A DNA stretch of 64,000 bases. It comes from Pleodorina starrii (lineage: Eukaryota; Chlorophyta; Chlorophyceae; Chlamydomonadales; Volvocaceae). Positions 1 to 13,200 of this stretch are shown here, piece by piece. The stretch covers positions 3,036,501 through 3,100,500 of the forward strand of contig BRXU01000012.1 of assembly GCA_030267565.1 (NCBI GenBank), written 5' to 3'. Both the position numbers and the translations under genes were made by a program. Each line of letters starts with the position of its first letter. The first letter of the stretch is position 1. Under the pieces are notes generated by a model. It did no database searches. It saw only the letters and a list, made by a program, of their open reading frames with translations, and was not told where the DNA came from.

Positions 1-866
1 CGCAAATATTGCTGTAGATGCCCTCAAGCCGTCGAACGCGCTTGCAGCCACAACCGCAGCTCTCCATGTTGCTGGCGCTGCTGTGCATTTTTGTCGCATC
101 ACTTGACGAAAATCTGATAGCGCCTGGTCTCCATATTACCTCTGGTCTACACGTCGCGTCGTCCGCAAGCAAACGCGTTCACTTTCTCGCCCGCAGCCAT
201 GCATGAACCCCAACCAGTCGCCTCTGCCTGGCGAACATGCCCACCAATCTTCGTCAGTTGTATACTGCAATTATGCAGCGGCCCTTGCGGGGTGCTGCCA
301 GACGACTGGACATCCATGCGCGTAAAACGCCAACATGTGCATTAGAAGGGCCAGCAGCGCGGCCAAACTTGTACAATGACCTTCCGCTTAATTATTGTAT
401 CTAAAACACAAATGAGATGAGCAAATGGTTTGGTTTGGCGCTGTAGAAGGCTAACTAAAGTGGTTTCGGGGCTCTGTGTGGAAACGGCCTTTTGTTAGCT
501 TTGTTATTAGGCGCTTGTTATTTTTTTCGGGTCAAACAAACAAGCGACTCAGTGGAATCCGCCTGTAACCCTCAGGCACCTCCTAGGGGCACTAGCACTA
601 GCTAGTAGCTAGTTCGGACTTCCTACTAGCCATATTCGATGTTGGCCATTTATCTACCACGCCCTAGCTTTACGACCTTGGTGGCTATCCTATCCAGCAC
701 CAGTTCTAGCTACCTAGTTCTTTACGCACTCACATGTGTGAAGATAGATAGATGACCGCAAATAATTCTTAACAGGATGTTTGATTCCTTGCTTGCCTTC
801 GCCGCATACCTACGTATGCAGGCCCCCCCGCCCCAAACATCATCCTGACCACCGCCAGTATGACAG
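1..866 (+). other. Intron segment at the left edge of the tandem array
   Basis: This stretch lies upstream of the first lectin-like exon. It matches bases 6220-7085 and, up to the insert at 14069, bases 13303-14068 almost base for base, so it is the intron that separates one hinge exon from the next lectin-like exon. Its left part continues a homology that begins at base 5968 in the next unit. The first exon needs one base from an upstream exon, so the gene and probably the array extend left of the window. A short open frame at 18-206 recurs in all units only because the whole DNA is duplicated. Confidence 0.7.
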
Positions 867-1286
867 TGCAGTGCTCATCAGTGCTGAACAACAACGGCTC
901 TTTTTTCGGGCCGCCGCTAGCCATTGACGGCGTCATCCCACCAGCCGGCAGTAATGCAAGTACCTACATGAGCAGTACAACAGACGGTGCGCCCTGGTTC
1001 AGGATCGACTTTGGGGAGCTGGTCACGATCAACCGCGTCGTGTACTACAACCGAAGGGACTGCTGCGGCGAGAACGTCACGGGCCTTCTTATGCGATTTG
1101 GTGGACTGATCGCATCAAGCCAGCTTAGATTTTTTCCCACATTCTACAACGCTTCGGGCACGAGCAGCACTACCGGAGCTGTAACTACCGTGGACCTCTC
1201 CCCGCCATGGGGGGGTCGCGTCCTTTATGTGCATGCTATACCACACCTTTTCATCGCGGAACTGCAAGTGTACGGCACCCCCGCAG
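867..1286 (+). other. Exon: F-type-lectin-like domain, unit 1
   Basis: The exon follows an acceptor at 864-866 and ends before GTGTGC at 1287. It encodes a beta-sandwich discoidin-type domain with [34 protein letters not shown] and ELQVYGTPA landmarks. F-type lectins bind fucose through a His and a motif RxDx4(R/K). Here RRD is present, but the last position is Asn and no His is seen at the expected place upstream, so fucose binding is doubtful. The ATG at 860 is probably intronic. Confidence 0.75.
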
Positions 1287-4200
1287 GTGTGCACTTATCT
1301 GACAGGATGGATGGACCACATCCTACTCAAACATAAACATACCGTTTTGGGAGGATGTCATGTTGAATTAATCAATGTTAACGCAAGGTTTAAGCTCATG
1401 TGGCGGCGGGCCGCCAGCGAATAATACGTCCCTTCGACTACATTTTTGTATAGATAACAACCGCTAACTAGCTACATGCGTGTATCTACTATAACGTACT
1501 TCTCGTCAAGTGATGCGAAAGCAAGTAAGAACATGACAGTCGGGCATCGATCTCTGTGTTCTACTCACAAACACGTCCGTCCAAACAGACAAACTGCGTG
1601 GTCGTGCATGCGGTGCGCATACAGGCGAGTTGCTCGCAATAGCAGACACACATATATACGCATCACGATGAAGAGCGAGGACGGATTGGACATATTTATA
1701 TTGCTTGCATTATTTGCAATCCTTCGCTCCAGCACCCTCCTTGCTTGTACCGCCACCCACATTTCTGTATGTGCTGCCGGCTGCCCCAGCCTGTACCGCG
1801 CAGTTGCAATACGGTGCTGCGTACGGCAACGACTCGGCCGTCCTTTCCGCTTCAGTCCAGCCCGACGAGGGTGCCTGCTGCCAGGCCTGCTACGTCAACT
1901 CCTCCTGCCTCTATTGGGACTGGGAGCGCAGCACCGGCATCTGCCGCCTCAAGGCCGACCAGCGCGGCTCCATCCCGGAGGGGCAGCTCATCCCGGGTTT
2001 CTGGCCAAACCCAGAGAGAGTGGCGGGTGCGAAGCAAGGTGAGTAAATAAATACATACTAGACATGGATGCTTACGCTGCGGTGCCAGAAGGCCCACACG
2101 GACGTCCAAATGTGGTTTGGTACATGGTGCACGAGGAGGGTTGCAAGGATTAGGAATTGGGTTCGGGTACCGGTCAGGCAGAAATTAGGATTCGGCGAGC
2201 GGGGACAGGATTAGGATACAAAGTTGGTGTCAGGTTTAGGATTAGGGCCACGAGTGTAGGATTAGGATTCGCCCCCAGCCGCAGGATTAGGATTGGGACC
2301 CCGCCCACAGGATTAGGATTTCGACCCAGCGGGCAGAATTCGGATTAATACCCAACATTCATAATCAGGATTAAGACATTGGATTTCGATGAAGATTAGG
2401 CACCAATCAATCCGCTCTTCGCATACTTCTCCTCCGAAACCAACTGCACGTACGACATTGAGGGACGCTCCAACCTCCAAGGCAATGATGATGAATATCA
2501 CCTAGAGGAATTGTTATACAATACAAGTAGATGAAATGCCGCCGGCTAATGCCTGAAAATTATCATGGCTCTGAAATTAACGTTTCACGAGGCACGTCCT
2601 GCTTATCGGGCTGTATTTAAAAGCTGCGAACCCTTCTATTAATAATAGCATTGAGGATCTTTGCTTCGCTGTAAGTGTGGACAGTGAGCCACATGTGAAC
2701 TAACCATTGGTTCACCTTTCTCAACCAGCTCACCAACCAACTGCAGCTTCTCCGCACATATGCACATAGGCGTGTTATGTATTATCTTATATACATGAAT
2801 CGAGCTCTCGTGCCGTTTGCATTATCACGCGCAGACTTGTTTTGGTTCATGTAGGGTTCTGCAAACCTGCGAAGCGTAGACTTCTCGGTACAAGAAGGCG
2901 GGTTCTTGGATAAAGTAGTGTTATATCTTGTCGTACTTTCGACTTCTGAGTTAATGCTATGCACGTTCTCTTCGTTGAACGGCTATTCGCCGTGTTGTGG
3001 CTTAGGTCGTCCTTTTGTTCCCGCCTGTCCCACGCACCCTGTTTGGCGCTGGCGGTGCGCCCCTTGGCCACCGGGTATGGACCGCCCGGTGGTTGAGAGC
3101 CTAGGTAACGGCCGGCCACTGGTCCAATGTAAAAATGGGGATTTGACGTGGTTTTGGGGACGAAGGGAGGTCGAGCCGATCAGCGGGGAGATCGGGTTTA
3201 ACGCCAAGCCAACCAGCGGGGCGGCGGAAGGATTTGACTTACCGTACCGACGCAATCTTTTTGCGAATAAATAATTAACTGTTTGGGGCCTCGCAAAGTG
3301 TCAAACAAAACTCGGAAGGGTCCCTCGCAAATATTTAAAGTTCTAAAAAAAACTCCCAAGGCATCTCGCAAAATCTTCTCGCAAATATAAATTATTTGCC
3401 GCGAGCTGCGGGTGGTGGGGGAGCTGTGGGGGCCGGCGGGGAAGGGCTGCCGGGGCTATGGCGGGCACAGCTGGTCGGGGAGTGACGGCGGTGGAGCCAA
3501 CGGGGGCCGGCACGTCCCAGCCGGCAAGGGGCCGTGGCAGGCGGGGAGGAAGGGCAGCGGGGTGAGCGGGTGGACAGGCTGCTGCACTGGGGAGGGGAGC
3601 CGGGAACGCGGGAAGGCCACTACGAAATGCAAGCATCCCAAGGCCAAGCCCGTGGCTGTGGGGCGGATGGGTTTTGGGGCGGATGGGTGGCGTGAAGCAG
3701 GTATGGCACCCGGTATTTCCAATTCCTTCAGTAGAATGCAATGCCTTTGCTCTGACGATAAGATGCGAGTTCGCAAACTATTACATACGGCTCAAGAGCT
3801 CGCAAATTTCAAAAGTTTACAAATAAACTCCTAACGGCGCCTCGCAAAATAATAGCGTTTACATATCCAAATTTTAATTATTTTCTGGCCTCGCAAAATA
3901 ACCGCGTCGCAAAAAGATTGCGTCGATACGGTAGTTGTGGCACCGGCTGGTGGCATCGTCGGTTGCACAAGGTTGTTGGTAGCGGTTGTTAGTTGGGACT
4001 TGATTCTGGTGGCATTGCCGCTAGGGCTTCTCTTAGCGTGAGTTGAATGTAACGAATGAGGACAAGAACTGAGGGAACTGCCGCCGTTCATTCCAGGCAC
4101 CCAAAACTCCTTATCGTTCCTCCTTTTTGAAGGTAAAGGTATCTTCAAATCCCCAAATTGTTTGCCGAATATATATTTATATCTTTAGTTAGCCACCTTG

Positions 4201-7200
4201 CCTGGCAGGCACCTGGTAGCAGGGCTCCTGCTGGGCCTCTGATAGCTACCACACCCTCTCTGATCTACCAAACCCTCCACACAAATAAACGGGAGCTGCC
4301 GTCATGCCAGGGCTTCCGGGGGTCTGGGATGCATGGGCGCAACACCCCAACGAAGGTCACACAGCTTCTGCAGGCTGATTGATGTAATATATGAAAGCTT
4401 ACACAAGGGGGGGGCAATTATTTGCAAACGCTTCCAAGAGCCAATGCCGTGCTCGCTGAACAGGGCTGCCACGCACGTACATACAACGGCGGCCTACGTA
4501 CAGACACTGAACTTCACTGCCAATGTTGAATAGCTCGCTGTCACCCTTCGTATGTCCAGCGAAACTACTAACCGAAGGTGATTCACGGATATGAGAAAAA
4601 TCAGTAACTACATCAACCCGCCGCCCGTCCAGTGGAAACTAACGTGGATGCACTTGCATGCAGGTGTTTACAACTTTGTCAACCCCATCTACGGCGGCCT
4701 TTGGGAGGATCCCAGCCCCGTCTGGATCGCGTCAAGCCCCGACGGTGTAAGGAGTCCACAACTGAGCGGGTACATATACTATTACAAGTCCTTCAGTGTA
4801 CCTGCCCCTATCAAAAACGCCAGTCTCTACGTACGCGCTGACGATAATGCCACAACAATCCTAAACGGGAAACGCGTCGTCAACGGGTACAGAGATGGTG
4901 GCTGGGGACCCGCAGTGCCGCTCGACCTGCCAGCGGGTCAGAACCTGCTGGCATTTGAGGTGTACAATAGTGGGGGCAACACGTACCTCGGCGCATTGCT
5001 GTATGGTCCTAACAACACGTTCCTGCTGCGGAGCGACCACACTTGGGCCTACGTCGATTTGCAAAACCCGCCTTCGCCACCTCCCCCCCGACCACCACCA
5101 ACCCCCCCAAGCCCGCCGTCCACTCCTCCCCCACCCAGCCCGCCACCGCCCTCACCCGTCCCACCAAGCCCTCTACCACCTTCTCCGCCTCCACCAAGCC
5201 CGCCACCGTCCCCAGTCCCACCAAGCCCACCACCTTCACCTTTACCACCCAGCCCTCCCCCGTCACCAACTCCACCCAGCCCGCCACCACCCTCACCCGT
5301 CCCACCAAGCCCTCTACCACCTTCTCCGCCTCCGCCAAGCCCACCACCGTCCCCAGTCCCACCAAGCCCACCACCTTCACCTTTACCACCCAGCCCTCCC
5401 CCGTCACCAACTCCACCCAGCCCGCCACCGCCCTCACCCGTCCCACCAAGTAAGTATGCAAGTCAGTAGCTCAAAGTCGTCAATCTGTTCTTTTTTCGCA
5501 ATATATTTAATAAAATTCGCTTGCTTGTTAGAAAACGTAAACATGTTTGGGAAGTGAGTTCCGTACATCAACTTAACAGGTGCCAACTTTGATGAAGCAA
5601 TGTTCCTAAATCCTCTTTTGGGGAGCTTGATGATACCTTATAAGAACACATCAAAACTACGTTGATGCTGCCCGGGGTCGTGTGTCAACGCGCCATGCAT
5701 GGACGAACCAGCCAATGTAATGGACCAGTTCCTAGAGGGGTCAGGAGTCTATGCGCTCCCTGATGTGCGTCCTCCTTCGTTCCGCATCTGCTGCACATTA
5801 TTAACCTATATCTACCCGGCGAGCGGCTTCACTGATGAGCAAAAGTAGTTAATATTATAAATTAAATTGTTACGTTAACATTATTACTTATTACGTTACA
5901 CTATTTCTTTCATTTTTACTTGACACCATGGTCAGTGCCGCGCACAGCTGCGAACCGTCAATCAATCAGATCAATCCTTCATAATGCTGCTGCCCCATAC
6001 GGTATGTAGTCGGGGAGGTGGAAAGGCACCTTTTGCGGCTGATACGGTAGAATGGTACAGCTTCGTAATTGCAATTTTACAAACCCATCCTGGATAAATC
6101 GTGATGAAATCGAAATTTGCCGTGAAGATAGATATGAGGTCAGACCGGTTCCCATTCATGGCACAGAACCAGGCCGCGAGCGTGTGAACATCCAATCGAC
6201 ACCTACCTCGCTTGACAGGCGCAAATATTGCTGTAGATGCCCTCAAGCCGTCGAACGCGCTTGCAGCCACAACCGCAGCTCTCCATGTTGCTGGAGCTGC
6301 TGTGCATTTTTGTCGCATCACTTGACGAAAATCTTATAGCGCCTGGTCTCCTAATTACCTCTGGTCTACACGTCGCGTCGTCCGCAAGCAAACGCGTTCA
6401 CTTTCTCGCCCGCAGCCATGCATGAACCCCAACCAGTCGCCTCTGCCTGGCGAACATGCCCACCAATCTTCGTCAGTTGTATACTGCAACTATGCAGCGG
6501 CCCTTACGGGGTGCTGCCAGACGACTGGACATACATGCGCGTAAAACGCCAACATGTGCATTAGAAGGGTCAGCAGCGCGGCCAAACTTGTACAATGACC
6601 TTCCGCTTAATTATTGTATCTAAAACACAAATGAGATGAGCAAATGGTTTGGTTTGGCGCTGTAGAAGGCTAACTAAAGTGGTTTCGGGGCTCTGTGTGG
6701 AAACGGCCTTTTGTTAGCTTTGTTATTAGGCGCTTGTTATTTTTTTCGGGTCAAACAAACAAGCGACTCAGTGGAATCCGCCTGTAACCCTCAGGCACCT
6801 CCTAGGGGCACTAGCACTAGCTAGTAGCTAGTTCGGACTTCCTACTAGCCATATTCGATGTTGGCCATTTATCTACCACGCCCTAGCTTTACGACCTTGG
6901 TGGCTATCCTATCCAGCACCAGTTCTAGCTACCTAGTTCTTTACGCACTCACATGTGTGAAGATAGATAGATGACCGCAAATAATTCTTAACAGGATGTT
7001 TGATTCCTTGCTTGCCTTCGCCGCATACCTACGTATGCAGGCCCCCCCGCCCCAAACATCATCCTGACCACCGCCAGTATGACAGTGCAGTGCTCATCAG
7101 TGCTGAACAACAACGGCTCTTTTTTCGGGCCGCTGCTAGCCATTGACGGCGTCATCCCACCAGCCGGCAGTAATGCAAGTACCTACATGAGCAGTACAAC

Positions 7201-10200
7201 AGACGGTGCGCCCTGGTTCAGGATCGACTTTGGGGAGCTGGTCACGATCAACCGCGTCGTGTACTACAACCGAAGGGACTGCTGCGGCGAGAACGTCACG
7301 GGCCTTCTTATGCGATTTGGTGGACTGATCGCATCAAGCCAGCTTAGATTTTTTCCCACATTCTACAACGCTTCGGGCACGAGCAGCACTACCGGAGCTG
7401 TAACTACCGTGGACCTCTCCCCGCCATGGGGGGGTCGCGTCCTTTATGTGCATGCTATACCACACCTTTTCATCGCGGAACTGCAAGTGTACGGCACCCC
7501 CGCAGGTGTGCACTTATCTGACAGGATGGATGGACCACATCCTACTCAAACATAAACATACCGTTTTGGGAGGATGTCATGTTGAATTAATCAATGTTAA
7601 CGCAAGGTTTAAGCTCATGTGGCGGCGGGCCGCCAGCGAATAATACGTCCCTTCGACTACATTTTTGTATAGATAACAACCGCTAACTAGCTACATGCGT
7701 GTATCTACTATAACGTACTTCTCGTCAAGTGATGCGAAAGCAAGTAAGAACATGACAGTCGGGCATCGATCTCTGTGTTCTACTCACAAACACGTCCGTC
7801 CAAACAGACAAACTGCGTGGTCGTGCATGCGGTGCGCATACAGGCGAGTTGCTCGCAATAGCAGACACACATATATACGCATCACGATGAAGAGCGAGGA
7901 CGGATTGGACATATTTATATTGCTTGCATTATTTGCAATCCTTCGCTCCAGCACCCTCCTTGCTTGTACCGCCACCCACATTTCTGTATGTGCTGCCGGC
8001 TGCCCCAGCCTGTACCGCGCAGTTGCAATACGGTGCTGCGTACGGCAACGACTCGGCCGTCCTTTCCGCTTCAGTCCAGCCCGACGAGGGTGCCTGCTGC
8101 CAGGCCTGCTACGTCAACTCCTCCTGCCTCTATTGGGACTGGGAGCGCAGCACCGGCATCTGCCGCCTCAAGGCCGACCAGCGCGGCTCCATCCCGGAGG
8201 GGCAGCTCATCCCGGGTTTCTGGCCAAACCCAGAGAGAGTGGCGGGTGCGAAGCAAGGTGAGTAAATAAATACATACTAGACATGGATGCTTACGCTGCG
8301 GTGCCAGAAGGCCCACACGGACGTCCAAATGTGGTTTGGTACATGGTGCACGAGGAGGGTTGCAAGGATTAGGAATTGGGTTCGGGTACCGGTCAGGCAG
8401 AAATTAGGATTCGGCGAGCGGGGACAGGACTAGGATACAAAGTTGGTGTCAGGTTTAGGATTAGGGCCACGAGTGTAGGATTAGGATTCGCCCCCAGCCG
8501 CAGGATTAGGATTGGGACCCCGCCCACAGGATTAGGATTGCGACCCAGCGGGCAGAATTCGGATTAATACCCAACATTCATAATCAGGATTAAGACATTG
8601 GATTTCGATGAAGATTAGGCACCAATCAATCCGCTCTTCGCATACTTCTCCTCCGAAACCAACTGCACGTACGACATTGAGGGACGCTCCAACCTCCAAG
8701 GCAATGATGATGAATATCACCTAGAGGAATTGTTATACAATACAAGTAGATGAAATGCCGCCGGCTAATGCCTGAAAATTATCATGGCTCTGAAATTAAC
8801 GTTTCACGAGGCACGTCCTGCTTATCGGGCTGTATTTAAAAGCTGCGAACCCTTCTATTAATAATAGCATTGAGGATCTTTGCTTCGCTGTAAGTGTGGA
8901 CAGTGAGCCACATGTGAACTAACCATTGGTTCACCTCTCTCAACCAGCTCACCAACCAACTGCAGCTTCTCCGCACATATGCACATAGGCGTGTTATGTA
9001 TTATCTTATATACATGAATCGAGCTCTCGTGCCGTTTGCATTATCACGCGCAGACTTGTTTTGGTTCATGTAGGGTTCTGCAAACCTGCGAAGCGTAGAC
9101 TTCTCGGTACAAGAAGGCGGGTTCTTGGATAAAGTAGTGTTATATCTTGTCGTACTTTCGACTTCTGAGTTAATGCTATGCACGTTCTCTTCGTTGAACG
9201 GCTATTCGCCATGTTGTGGCTTAGGTCGTCCTTTTGTTCCCGCCTGTCCCACGCACCCTGTTTGGCGCTGGCGGTGCGCCCCTTGGCCACCGGGTATGGA
9301 CCGCCCGGTGGTTGAGAGCCTAGGTAACGGCCGGCCACTGGTCCAATGTAAAAATGGGGATTTGACGTGGTTTTGGGGACGAAGGGAGGTCGAGCCGATC
9401 AGCGGGGAGATCGGGTTTAACGCCAAGCCAACCAGCGGGGCGGCGGAAGGATTTGACTTAGTTGTGGCACCGGCTGGTGGCATCGTCGGTTGCACAAGGT
9501 TGTTGGTAGCGGTTGTTAGTTGGGACTTGATTCTGGTGGCATTGCCGCTAGGGCTTCTCTTAGCGTGAGTTGAATGTAACGAATGAGGACAAGAACTGAG
9601 GGAACTGCCGCCGTTCATTCCAGGCACCCAAAACTCCTTATCGTTCCTCCTTTTTGAAGGTAAAGGTATCTTCAAATCCCCAAATTGTTTGCCGAATATA
9701 TATTTATATCTTTAGTTAGCCACCTTGCCTGGCAGGCACCTGGTAGCAGGGCTCCTGCTGGGCCTCTGATAGCTACCACACCCTCTCTGATCTACCAAAC
9801 CCTCCACACAAATAAACGGGAGCTGCCGTCATGCCAGGGCTTCCGGGGGTCTGGGATGCATGGGCGCAACACCCCAACGAAGGTCACACAGCTTCTGCAG
9901 GCTGATTGATGTAATATATGAAAGCTTACACAGGGGGGGGCAATTATTTGCAAACGCTTCCAAGAGCCAATGCCGTGCTCGCTGAACAGGGCTGCCACGC
10001 ACGTACATACAACGGCGGCCTACGTACAGACACTGAACTTCACTGCCAATGTTGAATAGCTCGCTGTCACCCTTCGTATGTCCAGCGAAACTACTAACCG
10101 AAGGTGATTCACGGATATGAGAAAATCAGTAACTACATCAACCCGCCGCCCGTCCAGTGGAAACTAACGTGGATGCACTTGCATGCAGGTGTTTACAACT

Positions 10201-13200
10201 TTGTCAACCCCATCTACGGCGGCCTTTGGGAGGATCCCAGCCCCGTCTGGATCGCGTCAAGCCCCGACGGTGTAAGGAGTCCACAACTGAGCGGGTACAT
10301 ATACTATTACAAGTCCTTCAGTGTACCTGCCCCTGTCAAAAACGCCAGTCTCTACGTACGCGCTGACGATAATGCCACAACAATCCTAAACGGGAAACGC
10401 GTCGTCAACGGGTACAGAGATGGTGGCTGGGGACCCGCAGTGCCGCTCGACCTGCCAGCGGGTCAGAACCTGCTGGCATTTGAGGTGTACAATAGTGGGG
10501 GCAACACGTACCTCGGCGCATTGCTGTATGGTCCTAACAACACGTTCCTGCTGCGGAGCGACCACACTTGGGCCTACGTCGATTTGCAAAACCCGCCTTC
10601 GCCACCTCCCCCCCGACCACCACCAACCCCCCCAAGCCCGCCGTCCACTCCTCCCCCACCCAGCCCGCCACCGCCCTCACCCGTCCCACCAAGCCCTCTA
10701 CCACCTTCTCCGCCTCCACCAAGCCCGCCACCGTCCCCAGTCCCACCAAGCCCACCACCTTCACCTTTACCACCCAGCCCTCCCCCGTCACCAACTCCAC
10801 CCAGCCCGCCACCACCCTCACCCGTCCCACCAAGCCCTCTACCACCTTCTCCGCCTCCGCCAAGCCCACCACCGTCCCCAGTCCCACCAAGCCCACCACC
10901 TTCACCTTTACCACCCAGCCCTCCCCCGTCACCAACTCCACCCAGCCCGCCACCACCCTTACCCGTCCCACCAAGTAAGTATGCAAGTCAGTAGCTCAAA
11001 GTCGTCAATCTGTTCTTTTTTCGCAATATATTTAATAAAATTCGCTTGCTTGTTAGAAAACGTAAACATGTTTGGGAAGTGAGTTCCGTACATCAACTTA
11101 ACAGGTGCCAACTTTGATGAAGCAATGTTCCTAAATCCTCTTTTGGGGAGCTTGATGATACCTTATAAGAACACATCAAAACTACGTTGATGCTGCCCGG
11201 GGTCGTGTGTCAACGCGCCATGCATGGACGAACCAGCCAATGTAATGGACCAGTTCCTAGAGGGGTCAGGAGTCTATGCGCTCCCTGATGTGCGTCCTCC
11301 TTCGTTCCGCATCTGCTGCACATTATTAACCTATATCTACCCGGCGAGCGGCTTCACTGATGAGCAAAAGTAGTTAATATTATAAATTAAATTGTTACGT
11401 TAACATTATTACTTATTACGTTACACTATTTCTTTCATTTTTACTTGACACCATGGTCAGTGCCGCGCACAGCTGCGAACCGTCAATCAATCTTATCCCA
11501 CTGTCGGCGCCTCGGTCCTACTATATTCAATTCAGTATATTATTGATATCTGCACCGTGCAACGGTATATGGCCGCCATATTTGCACGGATATGGACGGC
11601 CATATCCGTGCAATATGGCCGCCATATTTGCACGGATATGGCCGCCATATTTGCACGGAGCCATAAAACTACCTTGGGCGGAAATCTAACACCCAAACTC
11701 AACCCGACCTACAATGCCGAACCCTAAAGTTCTAGCACTCAAAGTTACCCAAAACTACGAAGCACGCAACACGTCAGAAACGTCAGACCAACTCCACAAA
11801 CGTCACCCTTCCACAAAATACAAGCCAAGTCAGGCACTAATTTGAAAAAAGCGGAAGCCGAGTTGGGACACAGCTCGAACACGGCGGCCTGACTGCCGCG
11901 GTTGGCGACTGGCGGGATAGCTGCGACAAGCCCTTGCCGTTCCTGTGCACATACGAGGTTTCATGGTGGTTACAGTCTCAAGGTTGCGAGCATAACGACA
12001 AGAGCAGCCCGCATAGAGCTGTCGATGGGCATTCGGGCATTCGATTGCCTTGGCCTTGAAGATCGTCCGGACGCCCGCGTTGGCCTCGACGGTACCACCA
12101 CCGTTGTCACGTAGATGTCGGTGTCCGTGGCAATTCGAAGTGCTTGGCATCGTTGCCGTTGACCGCCAGATTATCAGCGATGGGCTGGCGAGCTGCGACG
12201 ACTGCGCGACCCTGTCTACATGCATCCTCTGTACGCGTTTTGAGGTCGTGCTGGGCGATGGTGCTGCTGGAACATCAAAGGGCTGGGAACCCAACGCCAA
12301 GGGCATCATGTCGAGGCTTAGGCTGTTCTAGGATGCGCCGCCGGACGCGGCTTAGAAAATGATCTGGCCGATTTCTGCCTGATCCTGACGGGGTCTCCTT
12401 TCCGCTGAATAGACGAAGGTTGACCAGGGTCGGCCGCGAAAAGAAGCATGGCAGCCGGAGGGCTGGCCAAAGCACCGCGACGCCAGCGGATCCATAAAAA
12501 GTATCAACATACAATGCTACGACGCATGGTTGTGGTGAATAGGCTAAACGTTACCGATACGACTCAGCTGGAAGCTGCTCCGATAGGTCACAGAAAGGTC
12601 TCTGTTTGTGCAATCCAATTTGATTCTGTGCGCCTCATAGCTGAGCAGCCTCGTCCTGTCTAGCCAAAACAAAGGTAACGAAGGCCTGGCTTGACCGGTT
12701 TGAAAGTTGTACCCATGTACGGCGTCGTACGGCACAGGAAGCTCTGAATTTGCCCGCAAAGCCCAACCGCCAGAATTCTAGGATGAAGGAGAGGCAAGCT
12801 AGATTTGTATGCCACGGTGGGAACTCGGCGCCTTGACATTGGGATAAACAAGTTATCCAACCGGCGAGTCAGTATCTCAAATCATCCTGCCTTGTGGCTT
12901 AACAGTATATGGCCTTGCTGGACTCGCTCGTTCGCTCGTTCGGGCCTTCGGCCCTCACTCGCTCACTCGCTCGTCCAGCCGGTCATATACTGTCGCGCCC
13001 CTAGGCAGGATATTTTCGATATACTGACTCGCCGGGTGGATAACTGGTACAGATCAATCCTTCATAATGCTGCTGCCCCATACGGTATGTAGTCGGGGAG
13101 GTGGAAAGGCACCTTTTGCGGCTGATACGGTAGAATGGTACAGCTTCGTAATTGCAATTTTACAAACCCATCCTGGATAAATCGTGATGAAATCGAAATT

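Larger units (their letters stand above)
1..6219 (+). repeat. Tandem intragenic repeat, unit 1
   Basis: Unit 1 has a period of 6,219 bp to unit 2, and coding and intron sequence are nearly identical to it apart from scattered single-base changes. Removing the 690-bp element and its 2-bp target duplication gives 5,527 bp, the spacing seen in the flanking parts. It contains one lectin-like, one PAN-like and one jelly-roll/hinge exon. Confidence 0.9.
11493..13050. mobile_element. 1,558-bp insert between units 2 and 3, class unknown
   Basis: Comparison with unit 1 (junction at 5967/5968) shows exactly 1,558 extra bases after TCAATCAATC and before AGATCAATCC. No target duplication or matching ends are evident, so it could be an insertion in unit 2 or a deletion in unit 1. 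It holds a palindromic TGCACGGATATGG repeat cluster at its left side, a 195-bp foldback at its right end, and no recognisable protein; opposing short frames at 11830-12331 look non-coding. Confidence 0.6.

Noticed and set aside
860..1336. A stand-alone 158-residue protein starting at ATG 860
   Set aside because: The first codons and the C-terminal tail after GTPAG run through probable splice sites; using 867 and 1286 gives a consistent phase with every other module.
11493..13050. A Helitron
   Set aside because: TC can be read at the left end, but the right end lacks the CTRR terminus before a T, and the palindrome is far larger than a Helitron hairpin.
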